Assembly (NCBI RefSeq): GCF_002161765.1
Contig: NZ_NFIN01000001.1
Location: forward strand, 202,804-266,803
Direction of reading: 5' to 3'
Length of the DNA stretch: 64,000 nt
From: Bacteroides sp. An322
Lineage (GTDB): Bacteria; Bacteroidota; Bacteroidia; Bacteroidales; Bacteroidaceae
Both the position numbers and the translations under genes were made by a program. How positions within the stretch are numbered: the stretch's first letter is position 1; each line of letters starts with the position of its first letter. Positions 43,423 to 52,630 of the stretch are shown here, one piece after another. The notes beneath the pieces were generated by a model that saw only the letters and a list, made by a program, of their open reading frames with translations, ran no database searches and had not been told where the DNA came from.

Positions 43423-44229
43423 ATGAAATTAGTTAAGCCCAAAAAGTTCTTAGGACAACATTTTTTGAAAGATTTACAGGTTGCACAAGACATAGCCGAC
43501 ACGGTAGATGCTTGTCCGGACTTGCCGATACTGGAAGTAGGTCCAGGCATGGGAGTACTGACTCAATTCCTCATTCCCAAAGGAAGGCAACTGAAAGTAG
43601 TGGAGCTTGATTTCGAATCGGTCGTTTACCTTCGGGAAAACTTTGCACAATTAGGAGACAATATCATCGAAAAGGATTTCCTGAGAATGGATTTAGCCGA
43701 ACTGTTCGACGGAAAACCGTTCGTACTGACCGGGAACTATCCTTATAATATCTCCAGCCAGATATTTTTCAAGATGCTGGACTACAAAGACCTTATCCCT
43801 TGCTGCACGGGCATGATACAAAAAGAAGTGGCAGAACGCATTGCCGCATCTCCGGGCAATAAAACGTATGGCATTCTGAGCATTCTTATCCAAGCTTGGT
43901 ATAAAGTGGAATACCTGTTTACGGTGCACGAACATGTTTTCAACCCTCCTCCCAAAGTGAAAAGCGCGGTGATACGCATGACGCGCAACGAGACTACCGA
44001 CTTGGGTTGCAACGAAAAGCTATTCAAACAAATAGTCAAGACGACTTTCAACCAACGGAGAAAGACATTGCGCAACTCCATCTCCACCATATTGGATAAA
44101 AGCCATCCGCTCAGTGCCGACGCGATATTCAACAAACGCCCCGAACAACTCTCGGTAGAAGACTTTATCGACCTGACCAACCGGGTGGAACAAGCCCTTG
44201 CCGAAGCCCGTGCCAACACAAACCAATAA
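43423..44229 (+). CDS. rsmA: 16S rRNA A1518/A1519 dimethyltransferase
   Basis: 268 residues (KsgA). S-adenosylmethionine site in LPILEVGPGMGVLTQFLI, acidic residue in KVVELDF, and the catalytic N6-adenine motif NYPYNISSQIFFK (NLPY-type). The C-terminal region with FNPPPKVKSAVIRM and FNQRRKTLRNSI is characteristic. It dimethylates two adjacent adenines near the 3' end of 16S rRNA during ribosome assembly. It precedes mgtE by 28 bases, so the two are probably co-transcribed. Confidence 0.95.
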   Translation: MKLVKPKKFLGQHFLKDLQVAQDIADTVDACPDLPILEVGPGMGVLTQFLIPKGRQLKVVELDFESVVYLRENFAQLGDNIIEKDFLRMDLAELFDGKPFVLTGNYPYNISSQIFFKMLDYKDLIPCCTGMIQKEVAERIAASPGNKTYGILSILIQAWYKVEYLFTVHEHVFNPPPKVKSAVIRMTRNETTDLGCNEKLFKQIVKTTFNQRRKTLRNSISTILDKSHPLSADAIFNKRPEQLSVEDFIDLTNRVEQALAEARANTNQ

Positions 44230-44257
44230 CGTTCATCTGCTTTATATATAATAAGGT

Positions 44258-45598
44258 ATGGAAAACGAAGAAATAAAGAAAGTATCCGAACTGATTGAAA
44301 ACAAGGAATCGGATAAACTGAAAGAGATTCTGAACGACCTGCACCCAGCCGATATTGCCGAACTGTGCAACGAACTGGATGCAGAAGAAGCCCGTTCCAT
44401 ATATCTGCTATTAGACAACGAGAAAGCAGCCGATGTATTGATTGAAATGGACGAGGACGCCCGGAAGCGTTTCCTCGACCTTTTGCCTTCGGAAACCATC
44501 GCCAAACGGTTTGTGGACTACATGGATTCGGATGATGCCGTAGACATTATCCGCGACATGGACGAAGACAAGCAAGAGGAAGTCCTCTCGCATATAGAAG
44601 ACATTGAGCAGGCAGGCGATATCGTAGACCTGTTGAAATATGATGAAGATACCGCCGGCGGTTTGATGGGTACCGAAATGGTTATCGTCAACGAAAACCT
44701 GAGTATGCCCGAATGTTTACGTGAAATGCGCATCCAGGCGGAAGATATGGACGAAATCTACTATGTATATGTAGTAGATGACGACGAACGGCTTCGTGGC
44801 GTCTTCCCGTTGAAGAAAATGATTACCAGCCCCTCGGTATCGAAAGTGAAGCACGTAATGAAGAAAGACCCGATATCGGTACACGTAGATACCCCGCTGG
44901 ACGAAGTGGTGCAAGTCATTGAGAAATACGACTTGGTGGCACTTCCCGTGGTGGATAGCATCGGAAGGTTAGTGGGGCGGATTACGGTCGACGATGTCAT
45001 GGATGAGGTACGCGAACAGGCAGAACGCGACTACCAATTGGCTTCCGGTTTGTCGCAAGACGTTGAATCGCACGATAACATCTTCCGCCAAACCACCGCA
45101 CGCCTTCCTTGGCTTCTGATTGGTATGTTAGGAGGTATCGGCAACTCCATGATTTTGGGCAATTTCGACACCACCTTTGCCGCTCATCCCGAAATGGCTC
45201 TCTATATTCCCCTTATCGGTGGAACAGGAGGAAATGTCGGAACACAATCGTCCGCATTGGTCGTACAAGGATTAGCCAACAGCTCGCTCGATGCCGGAAA
45301 CACATTCAAGCAAGTATTGAAAGAATCGGTCGTAGCCCTTATCAATGCGACCATTATCTCCATGCTGGTTTATATCTACAACTTTATCCGGTTCGGTGCC
45401 AGTGCCACGGTCAGTTATTCTGTATCCATCAGCCTATTTGCCGTGGTGATGTTCGCATCCATCTTCGGCACCCTTGTCCCCATGACGCTTGAGAAGTTGA
45501 AAATAGACCCAGCCATCGCTACAGGACCGTTTATTTCAATTACCAATGACATTATCGGTATGCTGATGTATATGGGAATTACCGTCCTATTAGCATGA
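44258..45598 (+). CDS. mgtE: Magnesium transporter MgtE
   Basis: 446 residues, full-length. The N-terminal helical domain (LNDLHPADIAELCNELDAEE) is followed by two CBS domains (about 130-255; VMKKDPISVHVDTPLDEVVQ and DLVALPVVDSIGRLVGRITV) and five membrane segments with the pore motif PLIGGTGGNVGTQSSALVVQG. The acidic cytosolic domains sense Mg2+ and gate the channel. In operon with rsmA. Confidence 0.95.
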   Translation: MENEEIKKVSELIENKESDKLKEILNDLHPADIAELCNELDAEEARSIYLLLDNEKAADVLIEMDEDARKRFLDLLPSETIAKRFVDYMDSDDAVDIIRDMDEDKQEEVLSHIEDIEQAGDIVDLLKYDEDTAGGLMGTEMVIVNENLSMPECLREMRIQAEDMDEIYYVYVVDDDERLRGVFPLKKMITSPSVSKVKHVMKKDPISVHVDTPLDEVVQVIEKYDLVALPVVDSIGRLVGRITVDDVMDEVREQAERDYQLASGLSQDVESHDNIFRQTTARLPWLLIGMLGGIGNSMILGNFDTTFAAHPEMALYIPLIGGTGGNVGTQSSALVVQGLANSSLDAGNTFKQVLKESVVALINATIISMLVYIYNFIRFGASATVSYSVSISLFAVVMFASIFGTLVPMTLEKLKIDPAIATGPFISITNDIIGMLMYMGITVLLA

Positions 45599-45721
45599 TA
45601 AAAGAAAAAAATGAAGGGCAACTCAAAAAAAATATCCAAAAAAATATGAAAAACCGATTTTATTCTTTTAATTTGTAATTATGGAATAAATAAACAAGAT
45701 ATTCTTTAAAATCTACATACG

Positions 45722-47530
45722 ATGGAAGTAAACGAAACAAACCGCCCGCTAACTGAAGTTCCGGCAGAAAATGCACCGGAGACTTCAGTTCCTACTGTTG
45801 AACAAACCGAAAAACCTGCGTATGCCCTAAGGCAGACACAGGAAGAAGTTGTCGCACGTTTGACAGAAATCAACAAAGACGCCTGCAATGCAGACAAACA
45901 AGAAATCGATTATTTAAAACAAACTTTTTACAAACTGCACAAAGCCGAACAAGACGCAGCGCGTAAAGCCTTTATTGACGGAGGCGGAAATCCGGATGAT
46001 TTCGTCCCTGCTCCCGACCCATGGGAAACAAGGTTCAAGGAAATCATGAGTTCCATCAAAGAAAAGCGAAGCATAATGGCAGCCGAGCAGGAACAGGAAA
46101 AAGAGGAAAACTTGCAGAAAAAGCTTGCCATTCTCGACAAAATGAAAACGTTAACCGAAACGACAGAAGACACGAGCAAGATTTACAGCGAGTTTAAGCA
46201 ACTTCAACAAGAATGGAATGAAATCAAGCAAGTGCCTGCAAACAAGGTGAACGAACTTTGGAAATCATATCAGCTTTATACCGAAAAATTCTATGATATG
46301 GTAAAGCTGAACAATGAATTCCGCGAATACGATTTCAAGAAAAACCTGGAACAGAAAACACATTTGTGTGAAGCTGCTGAAAAACTGGCAGAAGAACCTG
46401 ATGTGGTTTCAGCTTTCCATCAATTGCAAAAGCTGCACCAAGAATTCAGAAATATCGGTCCTGTTGCCAAAGACTTGCGTGAAAACATTTGGGCACGGTT
46501 CAAAGCCGCATCTACAGCCGTAAACCGCCGTCACCAACAACATTTTGAAATGTTGAAGGAAAAAGAACAGAATAACCTTGACCAAAAAACAGTCATCTGC
46601 GAAATTGCAGAATCCATGGATTATGACAACTTGAAGACATTTGCTGATTGGGAAAACAAGACACAGGAAATCCTTGCCTTGCAAGCAAAATGGAAAACCA
46701 TTGGCTATGCCCCACAAAAAATGAATGTCAAGATATTCGAACGCTTCCGTGCCGCATGCGATGAGTTCTTTAAACGGAAAGCCGCTTTCTTCAAGCAAAT
46801 TAAAGAAAGCATGGCTGAAAATTTAGAAAAGAAAAAGGCTTTGTGTGAAAAAGCGGAAGCACTAAAGGACAGTACAGACTGGAAACAAACCGCTGAAATC
46901 CTGACCCAATTACAAAAGGAATGGAAGACTATCGGACCGGTTGCCAAGAAACATTCGGATGCCGTATGGAAACGCTTCATCGGCGCATGTGACTATTTCT
47001 TCGCTCAAAAGAATAAAGCAACTTCTTCCCAACGCTCGGTAGAAGTAGAAAATATGGCGAAGAAAGAAGAAATCATCAAACAACTGATAGCATTGGATGC
47101 TTCCGGAAGCACAGATAATAGTACAGCCGAACAAACGCGTGCTTTAATCAAAGAATGGAACAGCATCGGTCATGTACCGTTTAAAGAAAAAGACCGTTTG
47201 TATAACGAATTCCATAAATGGGTAGACAAACTGTTCGATAAACTGAACCTTTCTGCATCGGAACGGAAATTGAGCGATTTCAAGTCAGGCTTAGGGAAAG
47301 GCGATAACTTATATCGTGACCGCGAAAAACTGGTACGTACCTATGAAAGCCTGAAGAGCGATATTCAAACTTACGAAAACAACTTAGGTTTCCTCAATTC
47401 TGCCTCGAAGAAAGGCAATACATTGGTAGCTGAAGTAACCCGTAAGATAGAACGTCTGAAAGGAGATATGGAACTGGTTTTGAAAAAAATCGAAGCCATT
47501 GATGAAAAGCTGAAAGAAAAAGAAGCGTAA
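45722..47530 (+). CDS. DUF349 repeat protein
   Basis: 602 residues, highly charged and helical. At least four copies of the DUF349 unit of about 75 residues are visible, each with an LQ-x-x-W-K/N-x-I core (QLQQEWNEIKQVPANKVNELW, 'LHQEFRNIGPVAKDLRENIW', 'LQAKWKTIGYAPQKMNVKIF', 'LQKEWKTIGPVAKKHSDAVW'). A coiled coil ends the protein. The family is conserved in Bacteroidetes; its function is not known to me. It has a 123-base upstream gap from mgtE and a strong terminator after it. Confidence 0.85.
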   Translation: MEVNETNRPLTEVPAENAPETSVPTVEQTEKPAYALRQTQEEVVARLTEINKDACNADKQEIDYLKQTFYKLHKAEQDAARKAFIDGGGNPDDFVPAPDPWETRFKEIMSSIKEKRSIMAAEQEQEKEENLQKKLAILDKMKTLTETTEDTSKIYSEFKQLQQEWNEIKQVPANKVNELWKSYQLYTEKFYDMVKLNNEFREYDFKKNLEQKTHLCEAAEKLAEEPDVVSAFHQLQKLHQEFRNIGPVAKDLRENIWARFKAASTAVNRRHQQHFEMLKEKEQNNLDQKTVICEIAESMDYDNLKTFADWENKTQEILALQAKWKTIGYAPQKMNVKIFERFRAACDEFFKRKAAFFKQIKESMAENLEKKKALCEKAEALKDSTDWKQTAEILTQLQKEWKTIGPVAKKHSDAVWKRFIGACDYFFAQKNKATSSQRSVEVENMAKKEEIIKQLIALDASGSTDNSTAEQTRALIKEWNSIGHVPFKEKDRLYNEFHKWVDKLFDKLNLSASERKLSDFKSGLGKGDNLYRDREKLVRTYESLKSDIQTYENNLGFLNSASKKGNTLVAEVTRKIERLKGDMELVLKKIEAIDEKLKEKEA

Positions 47531-47565
47531 TCAAAACTTCGGTAAAGAGCCGGATAACTTAACTT

Positions 47566-47610
47566 AATGTCATTCTGAACAAAGCGCAAAACAATGTTCA
47601 GAATGACATT
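47566..47610. terminator. Bidirectional terminator
   Basis: AATGTCATTCTGAAC (47566-47580) and GTTCAGAATGACATT (47596-47610) are perfect 15-base complements with a T-rich stretch on the right. It lies between the convergent DUF349 and Crp/Fnr genes. The outer GTCATTCTG/CAGAATGAC also frames the repeat at 59159-59243. Confidence 0.85.
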
Positions 47611-47621
47611 ATTTTTAGGGT

Positions 47622-48323
47622 TTATCCTATCTTGCTGATTTTTTTCAGTTTCTCTTCATCCACGATTTTAATCTTACGTCCATCGATAATAATCAACTTC
47701 TCAGCTGCAAAATTAGACAATGTACGTATAGCATTCGATGTGGTCATATTCGACAAATTAGCTAGATCCTCACGCGAAAGATAAATACTAAGCGTACATT
47801 GGTCTTCTTCCAGTCCGTAAGTATCTTTCAAAAACAAAAGTGATTCTGCCAGACGACCGCGAATATGCTTCTGAGTCAGATTTACCGTACGCGCATCCGA
47901 TATACCCAAATCTTTCGATAACTGACGGATGAAAAACATGGCAAGATCAGCATTAGCTCTTACCAACTCAATAATAACCGGCATAGGGACCAGGCACATC
48001 GTACAAGGCTCGAAAGCAGCAGCAGCCGTCACAAAATTCTCTCCGGCAAAATAAGCACGATAGGCAAAATATTCTTTATTCTTTACGACACGGATTATCT
48101 GACTGCGCCCGCCAACCCCGTCTTTATAGATTTTCACCTTTCCGCTTAACAGGCACATGAGATACTGAGGAGTTTCTCCTTCACAATAAATGATTTCATT
48201 TTTCCTATATTTCTGAATCGTAAAGTTCTGCGCAAGGTATGCACGCTGCGCATCGGTAAGAGGTTGCCACAAATCGGGGATACTTTCGGCAATCTCGGCT
48301 TCTGTTAATTCTTTCTTTACCAT
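47622..48323 (-). CDS. Crp/Fnr-family transcriptional regulator
   Basis: 233 residues. An N-terminal cyclic-nucleotide-binding-type beta-roll (FTIQKYRKNEIIYCEGETPQ, then YLMCLLSGKVKIYKDG) is joined by a long helix to a winged HTH with LSREDLANLSNMTTSNAIRTLSNFAAEKLI. No four-cysteine iron-sulfur cluster pattern of FNR is present. The effector is unknown. It stands alone. Confidence 0.87.
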   Translation of the reverse strand: MVKKELTEAEIAESIPDLWQPLTDAQRAYLAQNFTIQKYRKNEIIYCEGETPQYLMCLLSGKVKIYKDGVGGRSQIIRVVKNKEYFAYRAYFAGENFVTAAAAFEPCTMCLVPMPVIIELVRANADLAMFFIRQLSKDLGISDARTVNLTQKHIRGRLAESLLFLKDTYGLEEDQCTLSIYLSREDLANLSNMTTSNAIRTLSNFAAEKLIIIDGRKIKIVDEEKLKKISKIG

Positions 48324-48325
48324 AA

Positions 48326-48359
48326 GTGCTATAAAACCATGTTATGGAGCACAAAGGTA
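48326..48359 (-). promoter_or_regulatory. -7 box and dyad upstream of Crp/Fnr gene
   Basis: TACCTTTG (minus strand, 48352-48359) matches the -7 pattern about 30 bases before the start. Between it and the ATG a dyad GTGCT (48326-48330)/AGCAC (48348-48352) overlaps the box, a position suited to autoregulation. No -33 match was found. Confidence 0.4.
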
Positions 48360-48441
48360 GTAAGAAAAAATGAAAATCTTTACTTTAAACATTAAAAAAT
48401 ATCATGCAGACGTAAGGATTTATTATATATTTGCTTTTGCA

Positions 48442-50631
48442 ATGGTAAAAAAAGGAAATGTATATAATTGGATGTTCTGGATAGGTGTATTTTGTCTTTT
48501 GACAACTTTTCCAGTCAAAGGGGTTGGGCAAACATTACCCTACAAATCACACGTACCCGATTCCATTCTGAGACATATTTTCCATGCCGCTACTTTGTAT
48601 GCAACAGAAGTCAAAGAATACAAAGCCGATTTATACCTAAAAGGGCAATTGCAGATTCATAAACAGAACCGCATCATCAAATATATCCCTTCCATGTTCC
48701 GCTTCGAAAAGGGTGTAAACAAATACATACACGAATCGCTCAGCGAATTGCATTATACTGCTCCCAACATCTACGACCGGAAAGTACGGGCTATGGCTAC
48801 CACATTTCCTGGAGGAGAAAGCCGTTTCTTTGATATTCTCGACTTCCTGAAATTCAACCCGTATGCGCCTTCCACCATGGAAGACAGAATACTTTCTCCT
48901 CTCAACGAACAATCAAGCGTACATTATCATTATCTGCTTGATTCTATCGACTACCGGAGAGAAGGCATCGTCTATAAATTACGCATCATTCCACGCTACC
49001 GAAGTACACAATTGCTGGAAGGCTCCTGCTGGATATCTTCCAATGATTGGACAATCCGTTACCTGGATTTCAAAGGGAAATATGATTTAATCCGATTTCA
49101 TATCACCATGTATATGGGAGAAACAGAAAAGACAAAATATTTGCCCCGCATGTTAAATTTGGACGTAATCTTCAACTTTTTACGGAATAATCTGGAAATG
49201 AACTATACAGGCTGGATGGACTATACCGGCATCCAATTCCGAGAAAAAGATGAGGATCCGGAAAAATGGCTATCCAAAGACCAAAAGAAATATAATTTAT
49301 CAAAATCATTCACCTTAACGTGTGATACGACCCAACTGATGCACAATCTTGACTCATTTGCCCGCATCCGCCCACTGCCCCTTACAGATGCGGAAGACAG
49401 CCTATACCGGAGTTACCAAGAACGAAGACAAATCGGTCCCGAAGACACATTGAAAGTAGAGCCTACTAAGTTCAAGAAAAATCTAGTCCTATTGGGACAA
49501 ATGGGAGACGCCCTCATCAGCAGTTACGACATCGACATGAGCAAAGTGGGAAACATATCTTGTTCTCCTTTAATCAATCCGTTGTTGATAAGCTACAGCC
49601 ATCGGAACGGAATTTCGTACCGGCAAGAATTCAAATACAACAAATTGTTCCATAGCGGCAAATTACTGCGTTTGGTTCCACAAATCGGTTATAACTTTAC
49701 CAAAAAAGAGTTTTACGCCAAACTAGACGGTGAATATGTCTATAATCCGAAAAAACATGGAGCCATTTACTTGAGTGCAGGAAACGGAAACCGCATCTAT
49801 AGCAGTATCGTACTCGACCAACTGAACGCACTACCCGACAGCGCATTCAGTTTCGACGGGCTGGAGCTGGATTATTTTAAAGACGTCTATCTGAATGTAT
49901 CCCACAATATCGAAATTATTAACGGACTGACACTTTGGACCGGTATAGCCATGCATTGGCGTCATGCGGTTCACGGAACTCCTGAAGTAGCAGAACGGGT
50001 ACGCCTAAGATACAACAGTTTTGCCCCTCGATTACGCATAGAATGGACTCCTGCCATGTATTACTACATGAATGGAAACCGTAAAATCAATGTCGGTTCA
50101 CGCTTTCCGACCTTTGTCATCGACTACGAACGAGGCATCCGCGTATTGGATTATTCAAATCAATACGAACGTTTCGAATTTTCGGCAGAACAAAAAATAC
50201 GGGTACGCGACCTACATACAATAGCCTATCACATAGGAGGCGGCTTCTTTACCAACCAAGATGATATGTATTTCGTAGATTATGTGAACTTTGCCAACCG
50301 CAATCTTCCCCAGGGCTGGAACGATGATATCGGAGGTACATTCCAGATGCTCGACTCACGTTGGTATAATGCTTCACGCCATTATTTCCGTGGGAATATG
50401 ACTTACGAAACGCCATTCTTATTATTATATCCCGTAAGCAAACTGCTGTCGTTCATCCAAAAAGAACGGATATACGCAGGTATCTTATTCATGCCTCATC
50501 TGAATCCGTATCTCGAATTAGGTTATGGCGTAGGAACCCATCTTTTCGATTTCGGTGTTTTCATCGGAAACGAAAAAGGGAAATTCACTTCGGTCGGATG
50601 CAAATTCACCTTCGAATTATTCAACCGATAA
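48442..50631 (+). CDS. DUF5686 outer-membrane protein
   Basis: 729 residues from the ATG at 48442; the frame extends 24 codons upstream but that start precedes a plausible -7 box (TATATTTG near 48424-48431). A signal segment (MFWIGVFCLLTTFPVKGVGQ) is followed by a long periplasmic region (YATEVKEYKADLYLKGQLQIHKQ) and a C-terminal barrel with many aromatic strands, ending GKFTSVGCKFTFELFNR. This is the DUF5686 family; many members also have a carboxypeptidase-regulatory-like domain at the N-terminus, absent here. Function unknown. It abuts the convergent glycosyltransferase gene with no gap. Confidence 0.82.
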   Translation: MVKKGNVYNWMFWIGVFCLLTTFPVKGVGQTLPYKSHVPDSILRHIFHAATLYATEVKEYKADLYLKGQLQIHKQNRIIKYIPSMFRFEKGVNKYIHESLSELHYTAPNIYDRKVRAMATTFPGGESRFFDILDFLKFNPYAPSTMEDRILSPLNEQSSVHYHYLLDSIDYRREGIVYKLRIIPRYRSTQLLEGSCWISSNDWTIRYLDFKGKYDLIRFHITMYMGETEKTKYLPRMLNLDVIFNFLRNNLEMNYTGWMDYTGIQFREKDEDPEKWLSKDQKKYNLSKSFTLTCDTTQLMHNLDSFARIRPLPLTDAEDSLYRSYQERRQIGPEDTLKVEPTKFKKNLVLLGQMGDALISSYDIDMSKVGNISCSPLINPLLISYSHRNGISYRQEFKYNKLFHSGKLLRLVPQIGYNFTKKEFYAKLDGEYVYNPKKHGAIYLSAGNGNRIYSSIVLDQLNALPDSAFSFDGLELDYFKDVYLNVSHNIEIINGLTLWTGIAMHWRHAVHGTPEVAERVRLRYNSFAPRLRIEWTPAMYYYMNGNRKINVGSRFPTFVIDYERGIRVLDYSNQYERFEFSAEQKIRVRDLHTIAYHIGGGFFTNQDDMYFVDYVNFANRNLPQGWNDDIGGTFQMLDSRWYNASRHYFRGNMTYETPFLLLYPVSKLLSFIQKERIYAGILFMPHLNPYLELGYGVGTHLFDFGVFIGNEKGKFTSVGCKFTFELFNR

Positions 50632-51789
50632 TCATCTCCGCATGAAATCCTCTTTCTTACAAAACAGATATTGGACATACCTCATCAAGCTTCCCACAGG
50701 ACGAAACAAATCAAAGAAAGGCAAAAGACAACCAAACTTCTCCTGCAAATCCCATGCCGAATGATAAAAGAAATGCATAATTGACAAAAAACGCACTAAT
50801 CCGAACAATCCAACAATGCCCGTCCATATCCATTCATGAGCTAGAATACTGATACACAAAGCAATGCCCCAACTCACATAAAACAATCCGCAAGTCCATG
50901 TTTCTATACTATTCAGCCAAGGAGCAATGCCTCGATAATAATACCCTGTAACCATAGCACTCAATTTTTCTTCTTTCCACACACGCTTAAATGCCGGAAC
51001 AGGCAAACGCACAATACTTTCTGCTCCACGTGCTACCCGTGTATTCGACCGTTTAGCTACAGCATTTACCAAAAGGTCGTCCTCTCCCCGCAGCAACTGT
51101 AAATGGTCTGAAAAGCCTTTATGTGCTTGATAGACACTTTTCCGGTAAGCCAAATTATAACCGATTCCCATATACGGATGCCCCGCAAGTGCCATACAAA
51201 GATAACGCAACGAACGGAAAAAAGAACTGACAATTACACGCCGGGCAAAAAAGCCTTTCTTCGGGAAATAATTGCTATATCCCAATACAATATCCGTATC
51301 AGGCGTCATTTCGCGGGCAAGGCTCCGCAACCAGTTCGGACTGACAGGACGGCAAAAAGGACTGGTCACAACAATCCATTCATACCGGCTGGCACGTATA
51401 CCCATTGCTACACCCAATTTCTTCCGACTCACGTATCGGGCAGTTTCCGGAATAAACGTATGATATAGATTCGGATAACGGTCCGACAAACGTTTTAAGA
51501 TAAACTCGTCTTCTCCAGCCGATTTGTCGTTGATAACGATTACTTCAAACAGCGGATAATCTTGTTCCAAAATAGCAGGCAAATTCTCGTTCAGAATCTC
51601 ACCGGAATCTTTCGTTACAATAATCACAGAAATAGGAGGCAAATCAACCGGTTCTGTATACGGTTTCCGGCTGAAATACCGGTGTAGCCTACTATAAATA
51701 CCCAATATATAAAATAATTGTATTAAGAAAAACACGCCACACACACCCGTTGCCAAGGCAGAAAGTGAAGTAAAGTCTATTGTTATCAT
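50632..51789 (-). CDS. Membrane-bound family 2 glycosyltransferase
   Basis: 385 residues. One N-terminal membrane segment (LATGVCGVFFLIQLFYILGIY) anchors a GT2 domain: PISVIIVTKDSGEILNENLP, 'FEVIVINDKSAGEDE', and a C-terminal pair of membrane helices. The position of the usual D-x-D metal motif reads VTSPFCRPVSPNW, lacking both aspartates. A later acidic segment LLRGEDDLLVNAV matches the ED motif. A transferase role in envelope glycans is likely but the donor is unknown. Divergent from the SmpA-like gene across a 183-base gap with a perfect dyad. Confidence 0.8.
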   Translation of the reverse strand: MITIDFTSLSALATGVCGVFFLIQLFYILGIYSRLHRYFSRKPYTEPVDLPPISVIIVTKDSGEILNENLPAILEQDYPLFEVIVINDKSAGEDEFILKRLSDRYPNLYHTFIPETARYVSRKKLGVAMGIRASRYEWIVVTSPFCRPVSPNWLRSLAREMTPDTDIVLGYSNYFPKKGFFARRVIVSSFFRSLRYLCMALAGHPYMGIGYNLAYRKSVYQAHKGFSDHLQLLRGEDDLLVNAVAKRSNTRVARGAESIVRLPVPAFKRVWKEEKLSAMVTGYYYRGIAPWLNSIETWTCGLFYVSWGIALCISILAHEWIWTGIVGLFGLVRFLSIMHFFYHSAWDLQEKFGCLLPFFDLFRPVGSLMRYVQYLFCKKEDFMRR

Positions 51790-51864
51790 GGTGCTTATCG
51801 TTTAAAAACAATGCAAAAATAGAGCAAAATCCGGGAATGTATGCAATCTAATAACAAGAAATAC

Positions 51865-51893
51865 GAAATTCCCTACCTGACATAGGGAATTTC
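51865..51893. promoter_or_regulatory. Perfect 11-base dyad in divergent gap (operator-like)
   Basis: GAAATTCCCTA (51865-51875) and TAGGGAATTTC (51883-51893) are perfect complements with a 7-base spacer, in the gap between the glycosyltransferase and the SmpA-DUF4476 gene. A symmetric site of this size without a T-run looks like a dimeric regulator's operator. Confidence 0.5.
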
Positions 51894-51940
51894 CTAATTA
51901 GAAATAGTCATAATCCGTAGCAAATGGAAATTTTTCAGAC

Positions 51941-51948
51941 TACCTTTG
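51941..51948 (+). promoter_or_regulatory. -7 box of SmpA-DUF4476 gene
   Basis: TACCTTTG, a full -7 match, 25 bases before the start codon. No -33 TTTG is at 19-21 bases upstream. The leftward gene has a TATTTTTG match at 51814-51821. Confidence 0.5.
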
Positions 51949-51972
51949 CCTTAGAATTAAAAAACAAAAGAT

Positions 51973-52623
51973 ATGAGAACAATCAAGACAGGATTATTAG
52001 CAATCGCCATTTGCCTATTGGCAAGCGGATGCAGTACACTTTTTACCGCATCCAAGAAAGACACAGTCAGTCACATCCGTCCAGGGATGTCAAAAGAACA
52101 AGTAGAAGGGATGTTAGGAAGCCCAGACTATACACGTTTCGACGGTGGTATAGAGCAATGGGAATACGGAAGTTTCTATTACGTTGATTCCCATTCAGTA
52201 AATGTAATCATTGATTTCGACAACGGAAGAGTCATTGCTCTAAATACATTCAATACGCCACCCGTAGCTCCTGTTCCCCCCGTTCCTCCTGTTGTTGCAG
52301 TACCTTCAACTGTACATGCAGAGCAACACTTCATGCTATCAGACGAAAAGCAATTCGAGAAATTCTATTACTGCATGAAAGAAGAACCGTTCACCAGCGG
52401 ACGTTTGAATATGTTAGAAAAAGAAGTCAGACATACCGATTTCACATGCGAACAATGCATACGCCTGATGAACCTAAATACTTTTGATGATGACAAACTG
52501 AAAATGCTCCGTCTGCTTGCCCCGGTCCTATCCGACCCTGAAAACAGTTCAGAGATTTTAGACTCCCTGGATTTCCTATCATCAAAAGACAAAGCGAAAA
52601 AGATATTGCAGGAACACAAATAA
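51973..52623 (+). CDS. SmpA/BamE-like lipoprotein with DUF4476 C-terminus
   Basis: 216 residues with a lipobox at CLLASGCSTL. Residues about 33-95 form a SmpA/OmlA (BamE) fold: DTVSHIRPGMSKEQVEGMLG, 'YTRFDGGIEQWEYG', 'VNVIIDFDNGRVIAL'. A Pro/Val spacer (PPVAPVPPVPPVVAVP) leads to a DUF4476-type helical domain (EKFYYCMKEEPFTSGRLNML, then DDDKLKMLRLLAPVLSDPEN). BamE is a small partner of the outer-membrane assembly machine; fusion to DUF4476 is unusual. It ends seven bases before the convergent Rpn gene. Confidence 0.75.
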   Translation: MRTIKTGLLAIAICLLASGCSTLFTASKKDTVSHIRPGMSKEQVEGMLGSPDYTRFDGGIEQWEYGSFYYVDSHSVNVIIDFDNGRVIALNTFNTPPVAPVPPVPPVVAVPSTVHAEQHFMLSDEKQFEKFYYCMKEEPFTSGRLNMLEKEVRHTDFTCEQCIRLMNLNTFDDDKLKMLRLLAPVLSDPENSSEILDSLDFLSSKDKAKKILQEHK

Positions 52624-52630
52624 TAGAATA

